NCBI GenBank assembly: GCA_009885515.1
Contig: VFKO01000397.1
Coordinates: 1-5,896 of the forward strand
Source: Rhodobiaceae bacterium
Lineage (GTDB): Bacteria > Pseudomonadota > Alphaproteobacteria > Micropepsales > Micropepsaceae
DNA: 5,896 nt
Direction of reading: 5' to 3'
Position numbers and translations under genes: made by a program. Each line of letters starts with the position of its first letter. Position 1 is the first letter of the stretch. Shown piece by piece: positions 1 to 4,977 of the stretch. The notes under the pieces are model-generated. The model saw only the letters and a program-made list of their open reading frames with translations, was not told where the DNA came from and ran no database searches.

Positions 1-833
1 TAGCGTTCGGCCCAGACGTGGCCGCCGGTGGCGCCGTCGATCAACTGAGCGGTGATGCGCACGCGCCCTCCGGCTTTGCGCACGCTGCCCTCCAAGACGT
101 GGCTAACCTTTAGCTGACGCGCGATTTGCGGCACGTCGATGCTTTTACCCTTGAATTGAAACGCGGTATGGCGGGCGATCAAGAACAGGGCCGAGACTTT
201 GCTCAAATCGGTGATGATGTCCTCTGATATGCCATCGGAGAAATATTCCTGCTGCGGGTCGTCGCTCATGTTTGAGAACGGCAACACGCACACAGAGAGT
301 TTTCGAGGCGCGTCCACTTTGATAGTCTCCATTTCGTTGCCGGCGGCGCGGGCCGAGAACACATGCACCGGGCGTTCGATATTCTTGACGCTGTGCTCGC
401 CCATATCCTCGAACGCGCAAGGCATCTTGCCGTCCACATTGTCGCGCACCATCTTCGACAACGCCACCCCGCCGACCGGCGCCAGCGCCTGAATGCGCGC
501 CGCGACGTTGACGCCTTCGCCGTATATGTCGTCACCCTCGATGATGACCTCGCCAAGATTGATGCCGATACGATAGCGCAAGCCCTCAGCCGCCTCCGTC
601 GCCGCCTGGATCGCCAGCGCACAATTGACCGCCGCCACAACGCTGCCAAACTCCACCAGTGCCCCATCGCCCATGAGCTTGAACTGCCGCCCGCCATGGC
701 TCGCCACCTGCGGATCAAACACCGCAACGCGGTTCTCCTTCAGCCGCGCCAACGTCCCCGCCTCATCGCGCTCCATGAGAGAGCTATAGCCAACGACGTC
801 GGCGGAAAGGATCACTGTAAGTTTACGTTGCAT
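1..833 (-). CDS. Class III adenylate/guanylate cyclase with TolB-like domain (3' end outside window)
   Basis: Reading from the ATG at 833 leftwards, the frame stays open for 277 codons to the window edge, so the C-terminus is missing. Residues 1-160 form a class III nucleotide cyclase domain, which would make cAMP or cGMP from the triphosphate. Visible landmarks are the first metal Asp in SADVVGYS (D12), the second metal Asp in KLMGDG (D56, with K52 as a likely base-contact residue), and YGEGVNVAAR with N109 and R113 as transition-state residues. All key catalytic positions look intact. From about residue 178 a TolB/FlgO-like domain begins (VLPFSNMSDDPQQEYFSDGI at 183-202), continuing to GGHVWAER at the edge. 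In this family such proteins usually carry TPR repeats further on, not visible here. There is no signal peptide or membrane segment in the visible part, so a cytosolic enzyme is likely. Upstream Shine-Dalgarno is weak. Adenylate versus guanylate specificity is not settled. Confidence 0.93.
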   Translation of the reverse strand, partial: MQRKLTVILSADVVGYSSLMERDEAGTLARLKENRVAVFDPQVASHGGRQFKLMGDGALVEFGSVVAAVNCALAIQAATEAAEGLRYRIGINLGEVIIEGDDIYGEGVNVAARIQALAPVGGVALSKMVRDNVDGKMPCAFEDMGEHSVKNIERPVHVFSARAAGNEMETIKVDAPRKLSVCVLPFSNMSDDPQQEYFSDGISEDIITDLSKVSALFLIARHTAFQFKGKSIDVPQIARQLKVSHVLEGSVRKAGGRVRITAQLIDGATGGHVWAER

Positions 834-843
834 GGAGGGACCT

Positions 844-857
844 AGCCAATTTTGGCT
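844..857. repeat. 6-2-6 inverted repeat just upstream of the cyclase
   Basis: AGCCAA at 844-849 and TTGGCT at 852-857 are perfect reverse complements around a TT centre. The repeat lies 11-24 nt ahead of the cyclase ATG on the minus strand, in its untranslated leader or promoter. It could be a repressor half-site pair or a small leader hairpin. At this length chance is a real alternative. Confidence 0.3.
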
Positions 858-930
858 GACTTTAAGGCCTGAGCGGCCGCGAACCAAGAGATTCGTTGCT
901 CGTCCCGTTCGACAATGACCGAAAAGGCGG

Positions 931-959
931 TTGACAGCCGAATCACAATGGACTAGTCT
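931..959 (+). promoter_or_regulatory. Sigma70-like promoter of the toxin-antitoxin operon
   Basis: A consensus -35 hexamer TTGACA sits at 931-936. With a 17-bp spacer the -10 position falls at 954-959 (TAGTCT, three of six consensus bases: first T, A and last T). Transcription would then start near 966, leaving a short leader before the antitoxin ATG at 984. The good -35, standard spacing and overlap with the palindrome at 952-967 support the call; the weak -10 limits it. Confidence 0.45.
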
Positions 960-967
960 AGACTAGT
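952..967. promoter_or_regulatory. Perfect 16-bp palindrome, candidate antitoxin operator
   Basis: ACTAGTCTAGACTAGT reads identically on both strands. It covers the predicted -10 element of the toxin-antitoxin promoter and ends 16 nt before the antitoxin ATG. Type II antitoxins of the Phd/YefM and VapB classes are known to bind palindromes overlapping their own promoter, alone or with the toxin, giving conditional autoregulation. The placement fits that role exactly; binding itself is inferred. Confidence 0.6.
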
Positions 968-983
968 TGCTATCGAGATACCC

Positions 984-1253
984 ATGTCCCTGCCCTGGTC
1001 CGTACAAACCGCCAAAGCGAAACTCTCCATGCTCCTGGCCCTTGCACGAGCAGGTGAGCCACAGGTCATCGGCCTGGAGAACGGCTGCGTCGTCGTGTCG
1101 GAAGCCGCCTGGGCCGCACATCAGGGCAAGAGCCTTGGCCCCTGGCTCGTCGCCAGTGCGCCACGCGGTGCGCCACTTGCCGAAGCCTCACGCACATCCC
1201 GCCGCGGCGATCCATTCAAGGCCGTGGCCAAAGGCAAGCGCAAGGGCCGCTGA
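984..1253 (+). CDS. Type II antitoxin, Phd/YefM-like, partner of VapC
   Basis: An 89-residue protein directly upstream of a PIN-domain toxin. Residues 4-46 match the Phd/YefM N-terminal pattern: PWSVQTAKAKLSMLLALARA (the WSVQxAKAxxSxLL helix), then PQVIGLENGCVVVSEAAW, which is the usual strand-loop-strand followed by a helix. This domain normally dimerises and binds the operator. Residues 50-61 (SLGPWLVASAPR) resemble the linker helix of VapC-associated members. The tail is unusual: residues 69-89 are strongly basic and end in KGKRKGR, whereas antitoxins of this kind typically end with a less basic stretch. The tail should be the toxin-binding, protease-sensitive part. The ATG at 984 gives a complete N-terminal motif; the ribosome site is weak (GAG around 975). 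Expected role: neutralise the downstream toxin and repress the operon. Confidence 0.85.
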   Translation: MSLPWSVQTAKAKLSMLLALARAGEPQVIGLENGCVVVSEAAWAAHQGKSLGPWLVASAPRGAPLAEASRTSRRGDPFKAVAKGKRKGR

Positions 1254-1256
1254 CCC

Positions 1257-1673
1257 ATGGCGGCCGTGCTAATCGACACAAATGTTCTGAGCGAACTGCT
1301 ACGAGCCAAACCGGAGCCTGCGGTCGTTGCCTTTGTGCAAGCGCAAGCCGACCCTTTCATTTCCGTCCTGACGTTGCATGAACTGACATACGGAGCCGAA
1401 CGCGCGCCGACGCCGGCACGCAGGGCAAAACTGATTGCATGGATCGAGACCCTGCGTGTGCAGTTCGCGCGTCGAATCGTGCTGGTCAGCGAAGACATTT
1501 CGCTGCAGGCAGGCCGCCTGCGTGCTGCAGCCGAGTCCAAGGGCCGGCCAACGGACGCCATCGATGCCCTAATTGCGGCCTCCGCCGTGTCACGCGGTGC
1601 GGCGGTGGCAACTCGAAACACACGCGATTTCGAGCCGCTGGGCGTATCCGTCATCGATCCGTGGAACCTGTAA
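1257..1673 (+). CDS. vapC: VapC-family PIN-domain ribonuclease toxin
   Basis: A 138-residue protein, the normal size for a VapC toxin, starting 3 nt after the antitoxin stop, so the two are almost certainly translated from one message. PIN-domain acidic residues are all present: D7 in LIDTNVLSE, E42 in HELTYGAE, D103 in DAIDALIAASA (D100 lies one turn earlier), and D124 in TRNTRDFE. These coordinate magnesium for single-strand RNA cleavage; characterised VapC toxins cut initiator tRNA or other structured RNAs, but the target of this one cannot be told. The LIDTNVLSE start and TRNTRDF end resemble the FitB/VapC branch. No truncation or missing catalytic residue is seen, so the toxin is predicted active and held in check by the gene at 984. 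Confidence 0.93.
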   Translation: MAAVLIDTNVLSELLRAKPEPAVVAFVQAQADPFISVLTLHELTYGAERAPTPARRAKLIAWIETLRVQFARRIVLVSEDISLQAGRLRAAAESKGRPTDAIDALIAASAVSRGAAVATRNTRDFEPLGVSVIDPWNL

Positions 1674-1891
1674 CGGCGCCAGCCGCGCGGATCACGAGCA
1701 TCGGGACCCGCCGGGCTAGGCTGCGGCAATTCGCACAGTCGGATTTGAGCTTGCGCTCGTCAACAAAGTTCTTTATATGTTCTTAATGCGCAGAAAGCGT
1801 TATTCTAAGCCGTCTTTCACTGCGGCTTGATAACACAATAGGACGTCGAATGATCTGGCCTGAAGTTCGCGACAAGCATGTTGTGTGTACA

Positions 1892-1944
1892 CAGTTGACC
1901 ACAGATGTGACGGAGATTTCCGCAGTTCTTGGCCAATGTGACGG
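1892..1944 (+). repeat. Phased direct repeat, CAGTT-N8-ATGTGACGG twice
   Basis: Copy one is 1892-1913 and copy two 1923-1944. All 14 specified positions are identical while the 8-nt middle differs (GACCACAG versus CTTGGCCA). The period is 31 bp, close to three helical turns, so both copies would face the same side of the DNA. A degenerate third half (ATGTTATCA) begins at 1967, again 31 bp on. The pattern suggests binding sites for a regulator of the synthetase gene that starts at 2050. Which regulator is unknown. Confidence 0.4.
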
Positions 1945-2036
1945 TGTTACGGGTCGTGGAGAGAAAATGTTATCAATCCGTGGACCGCATAGGTGGACGT
2001 CGCAGGTTTCGTTAGGCTGCGTCAACGAACAAGTTT

Positions 2037-2042
2037 GAGGAA
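2037..2042 (+). promoter_or_regulatory. Ribosome binding site that decides the synthetase start
   Basis: GAGGAA lies 7 nt ahead of the ATG at 2050. The same frame also has an ATG at 1993, but that one has no comparable ribosome site and would add 19 residues lacking family resemblance. The Shine-Dalgarno match therefore favours 2050. Confidence 0.7.
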
Positions 2043-2049
2043 CCCCCGC

Positions 2050-3660
2050 ATGAACGTCTGGAACTTTGGCGACATCATAGATGCGGTGGCGGATGTCATG
2101 CCAGCAACAGCGCCGGCCCTTGTTCACGCCGGGCGGGTCACAGCCTGGCCCGCCTTCCATTCGCGCACCAATGCATTGGCACGCGGATTGATCGCCGAGG
2201 GCCACAAGCCGGACGACAAACTTGCCATCCTCATTCGCAACCGGCCCGAATATATGGAGGCAACAATTGCCTCGTTCAAAGGCCGCTTCGTGCATGTGAA
2301 CGTGAACTATCGCTACAAGGCGGAAGAACTTCACTACATCTTTGACAATTCGGATGCGCGCATTGTTGTCTACGGCAGCGAGTTTGCACCGGTTGTTGCC
2401 GCCATCCGTGATCGTCTGCCGGGGATCAAGACCTGGCTGCAAGTCGAAGTCGATCGCACCCCCCTGCCCGCGTTCGCGCGCGATTATGAAACCTTTATTA
2501 GGGGACATAGTGGTGCCGGCCTCGACATAGAACGCTCAGCCGATGATCTGCTGTTTCTCTATACCGGCGGCACGACCGGCATGCCCAAAGGCGTGATGTG
2601 GCGCCACGGCGATCTGCGACAGACGCAACTGAACCCGGCCCTCATGCCGGTGGTGCCAACGAACATCGCCGAACACGCCGCCCTGGTGAAGGACACGGGA
2701 CTGGGCAGCAGGTTTATTCCAGCCTGTCCCCAGATGCATGGCACGGGGTTGCTCACCTCGTTTGGCGTGCTGTGCATGGGCGGTTGCGTCATCACGCTCG
2801 ACGCACCAAGTTTTGAGCCGGTTGAGCTTTGGGATGTGGTGGCGCGCAAGAAGACGCAACAAATTGCCATCGTCGGCGACGCCTTCGCCAAGCCGATGCT
2901 GCGCGCGCTTGACGAACATTCCGAACGCTGGGATCTGTCGTCGATGGTCTCGATCATCTCTTCGGGCGTCATGTGGAGCCAGGAGGTCAAGCACGGGCTG
3001 CTGCGCCACATGCCGCAAGTGACCCTGATGGATTCGTTTGGCTCGTCGGAGGCGGTGGGCTTTGCTATGTCGGCGACAACAAAGGACGGTGAAATTCCGA
3101 CGGCAAAGTTTACGCTGGGTTCGGACGTCGCCGTGTTCACGCCGGATCACCAGCCCGTGACACCTGGTTCGCCAGAGCCCGGCTTCATCGCGCGCGGCGG
3201 CAATATTCCGGTCGGCTATTGGAAAGACGCCGTGAAATCGGCTGCGACCTTTCCTGTGATCGAAGGCAAGCGCTGGTCGATCCCAGGTGATTTCTGCCTG
3301 CTGCACGAGGACAGTTCGATCACGCTGCTCGGGCGCGGCAGTGTGTGCATCAACACCGCCGGCGAAAAGGTCTATCCCGAAGAAGTCGAAGAGGTGTTGA
3401 AACAGCACGCCAGCGTCGAAGATGCACTGGTCGTCGGCGTGCCCGACGACAAATGGGGCAACGCGGTAACAGCCGTAGTGGAGCTGTCGCCGGACGCCGT
3501 GTTCGACGAGGTTGTGTTGCGAAAACACGTGCGCGATAACCTTGCCGGATACAAAACCCCCAAGCGCGTGCTGGCAGTCAAGCAAATGTTCCGCGCATCA
3601 AACGGCAAACCCGACTACAAACTGGCGGTGGAGTTCGCGCGGAAGACTTTGGGGATATGA
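2050..3660 (+). CDS. FadD-like acyl-CoA synthetase (AMP-forming)
   Basis: A 536-residue ANL-superfamily ligase that would convert a carboxylic acid, ATP and CoA to acyl-CoA, AMP and pyrophosphate, probably in the cytosol. Landmarks in order: the ATP-binding P-loop YTGGTTGMPKGVMWRH (171-186), the adenine/active-site segment DSFGSSEA (328-335), the ribose-contacting Asp in IPGDF (D414), the hinge and C-domain signature LGRGSVCINTAGEKVYPEEV (427-446), and the adenylation Lys in SNGKPDYK (K520). All catalytic motifs are intact and the length is normal. The P-loop with VMWRH, VNVNYRY (82-88) and GNIPVGYWKD (384-393) recall, from memory, the mycobacterial FadD19/FadD17 branch, which activates bulky steroid side-chain acids. 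That hints at a long, branched or cyclic substrate, but specificity is not shown. The gene lies 128 nt ahead of an acyl-CoA dehydrogenase on the same strand, a logical next step. Confidence 0.92.
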   Translation: MNVWNFGDIIDAVADVMPATAPALVHAGRVTAWPAFHSRTNALARGLIAEGHKPDDKLAILIRNRPEYMEATIASFKGRFVHVNVNYRYKAEELHYIFDNSDARIVVYGSEFAPVVAAIRDRLPGIKTWLQVEVDRTPLPAFARDYETFIRGHSGAGLDIERSADDLLFLYTGGTTGMPKGVMWRHGDLRQTQLNPALMPVVPTNIAEHAALVKDTGLGSRFIPACPQMHGTGLLTSFGVLCMGGCVITLDAPSFEPVELWDVVARKKTQQIAIVGDAFAKPMLRALDEHSERWDLSSMVSIISSGVMWSQEVKHGLLRHMPQVTLMDSFGSSEAVGFAMSATTKDGEIPTAKFTLGSDVAVFTPDHQPVTPGSPEPGFIARGGNIPVGYWKDAVKSAATFPVIEGKRWSIPGDFCLLHEDSSITLLGRGSVCINTAGEKVYPEEVEEVLKQHASVEDALVVGVPDDKWGNAVTAVVELSPDAVFDEVVLRKHVRDNLAGYKTPKRVLAVKQMFRASNGKPDYKLAVEFARKTLGI

Positions 3661-3663
3661 AAG

Positions 3664-3777
3664 AAGAAAGAATTTCACACGAAGCAACGAAGTCAGAAAA
3701 GACACGAAGAAAAGAAAGTCATAATATTTGCGCTTCGCGTCTTTTCTGTCTTCGTTGCTTCGTGTGAATCCTTTCTT
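3664..3777. repeat. Long imperfect inverted repeat (arms about 46 nt)
   Basis: The left arm (3664-3709) and the reverse complement of the right arm (3733-3777) match except for three substitutions and one single-base indel, giving about 91 percent identity; the 23-nt centre (3710-3732) is AT-rich. Within each arm the hexamer ACGAAG (or its complement CTTCGT) recurs, and the whole is rich in GAAG/AAAG on the left and CTTC/CTTT on the right. It fills nearly all of the gap between the synthetase stop (3660) and the dehydrogenase start (3789). In RNA it would form a very stable hairpin. Similar ACGAAG-rich intergenic palindromes recur in many environmental bacterial genomes (general knowledge, not checked). 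No flanking target-site duplication is seen. Terminator, transcript stabiliser or small mobile repeat are all possible. Confidence 0.9.
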
Positions 3778-3782
3778 GAGGT
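3778..3782 (+). promoter_or_regulatory. Ribosome binding site of the dehydrogenase, abutting the hairpin
   Basis: GAGGT ends 6 nt before the ATG at 3789. It begins on the base directly after the right arm of the inverted repeat. An in-frame TGA at 3777-3779 overlaps it, so translation cannot begin further upstream and the start at 3789 is well fixed. Confidence 0.7.
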
Positions 3783-3788
3783 CGAGAC

Positions 3789-4907
3789 ATGAACGAAATC
3801 GTCGAACGCGCTACGCGGTTTGCGGCAGATATTGTAGCACCGAATGCGGCCCGCTGGGCCCGCGAAGGGGTGATGCAGGTTGAGGCGCTAAAGCTGGCCG
3901 CGGCGCAGGGCCTGCTCGCATTCCAGGCGCCCAAGGCGTGGGGCGGGGCCGAGACCGGCTTCCACGACAAGCTGCGCCTGCTCGAAGTATTGTCGCGCCA
4001 CTCCTACGACTTCGCCTTCAGCCTGACCAACACGGCTGGCGCCGCCGCACACGTCGCCGATGCCCTGCCGCGGGCGGTGGCTGAACGCTATGTCCCCGCG
4101 ATGCTTGCCGGCGAGCGCTTTGGTGGCAGCGCCTTGAGCGAACCCGGCGCCGGCAGCGACTTTGGCGGCATAAAAACTCTGGCAACCAAAGATGGCGAAG
4201 GCTGGCGGCTGACCGGCGAAAAAGGCTGGATCACCAACGCGGCCTTTGGCGATGTCTTCATTTGCTATGCGCAAACCGATCCGGCGTTGGGTTGGCGCGG
4301 CATCGGCTCGTTCCTGGTCGACGGACGCCGCGAAGGGTTCACCCGCTCAACGACCGAGCAACTCACCGGCGGCGGCGTGATCGGTGCCGGGGGCTTCAAA
4401 CTCGACAACTATCGCGTCAACCCGGATGAAGTCATCGCGCCACCGGGCCAAGCGTTCAGACGCGCGATGGCCGGCGTCAACCAGGCCCGCACCTATGTCG
4501 CCGCGATGTGTGTGGCGATGGTCGATGCGTGCCTCGATACGGCAATCGCATATGGCAAGCAACGAACGGCGTTCGGCGCACCACTCGCGGCCAAACAGGG
4601 TTGGCGCTGGATGGCCGCCGACATCGCAACGGACGCCGAAGCGGCGCGGTTGTTGGTGTCTAAAGCCGCTGACCTGATTGTGGCAGGCGATGACGCGGCG
4701 CTTGCGTCGGCGCATGCCAAGAAATTTGCAACCCGCATGGCCATCGGGCGCATCTCCGATGCCTGCCAGTTGATGGGCGCTGCAGGCCTGCGCGAGGACA
4801 ATCCGTTTTTGCGCCATCTCGCTTCGGCGCGCATCGCCAACTACACCGATGGCTCGACCGAAATGCAGAACGAGCGCATTGCCGCAATTATAGTTGGCCC
4901 GGCCTGA
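3789..4907 (+). CDS. Acyl-CoA dehydrogenase (FAD-dependent)
   Basis: A 372-residue flavoprotein of the acyl-CoA dehydrogenase family, which oxidises acyl-CoA to 2-enoyl-CoA and passes electrons to electron-transfer flavoprotein. Visible motifs are the first family signature ALSEPGAGSD (115-124), GEKGWITNA (143-151) contacting FAD and substrate, KQRTAFG with R259 for the FAD pyrophosphate, QLMGAAGL (327-334), and the C-terminal YTDGSTEMQNERIA (352-365). The residue aligning with the usual catalytic Glu of the C-terminal YEG motif is Asp (D354). The alternative helix-G base position, where isovaleryl-CoA dehydrogenase carries Glu, appears to be Ala (A233). The N-terminus is some 20 residues shorter than usual, and an in-frame stop upstream rules out a longer start. 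The gene follows the acyl-CoA synthetase, suggesting shared catabolism of one acid. Substrate unknown; reduction or a non-oxidative side function cannot be excluded. Confidence 0.92.
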   Translation: MNEIVERATRFAADIVAPNAARWAREGVMQVEALKLAAAQGLLAFQAPKAWGGAETGFHDKLRLLEVLSRHSYDFAFSLTNTAGAAAHVADALPRAVAERYVPAMLAGERFGGSALSEPGAGSDFGGIKTLATKDGEGWRLTGEKGWITNAAFGDVFICYAQTDPALGWRGIGSFLVDGRREGFTRSTTEQLTGGGVIGAGGFKLDNYRVNPDEVIAPPGQAFRRAMAGVNQARTYVAAMCVAMVDACLDTAIAYGKQRTAFGAPLAAKQGWRWMAADIATDAEAARLLVSKAADLIVAGDDAALASAHAKKFATRMAIGRISDACQLMGAAGLREDNPFLRHLASARIANYTDGSTEMQNERIAAIIVGPA

Positions 4908-4977
4908 GGGGCAATTGACCGTGTCCGGCCGATCGACTATCCAGCAGTGCTTCTGCCGTGTCACCGAAAGATAGCTG

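Larger units (their letters stand above)
1674..2049. other. Non-coding leader between the toxin-antitoxin operon and the acyl-CoA synthetase
   Basis: No convincing gene lies in these 376 bases; the small open frames lack protein-family features. The stretch holds a possible hairpin at 1807-1828 (AAGCCG, 10-nt loop, CGGCTT) with no T run after it, a 10-bp palindrome TGTGTACACA at 1884-1893, and a phased direct repeat at 1892-1944. A possible weak promoter is TTGCGC 1751-1756 with TATATG 1774-1779 (17-bp spacing). No strong sigma70 promoter is visible close to the synthetase. The region looks like a regulatory leader. Confidence 0.5.

Noticed and set aside
266..727. Long Arg-rich reading frame opposite to the antitoxin side
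   Set aside because: It is a shifted-frame shadow of the cyclase gene; composition is Arg/Ser-rich and the true frame has all catalytic motifs.
1807..1828. Hairpin AAGCCG/CGGCTT as a terminator for the toxin-antitoxin operon
   Set aside because: Six-base stem with a 10-nt loop and no T run after it, and it lies 134 nt past the toxin stop; too weak to call.
1884..1893. Palindrome TGTGTACACA as an operator
   Set aside because: Ten bases of symmetry arise often by chance and there is no second copy or clear promoter beside it.
1850..2038. 62-residue open frame upstream of the synthetase
   Set aside because: No recognisable domain, no good ribosome site, and it runs through the phased direct repeat; best read as chance in a regulatory leader.
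1993..2049. Upstream ATG extending the acyl-CoA synthetase by 19 residues
   Set aside because: No ribosome site precedes 1993, the extra residues show no family match, and GAGGAA sits at ideal spacing from the ATG at 2050.
2536..3585. 349-residue minus-strand frame inside the synthetase
   Set aside because: Antisense shadow of a clearly coding gene; His/Arg-rich with no domain pattern.
3661..3788. Inverted repeat as a classical transposon end or CRISPR fragment
   Set aside because: No target-site duplication, no transposase and no regular repeat-spacer pattern are present.
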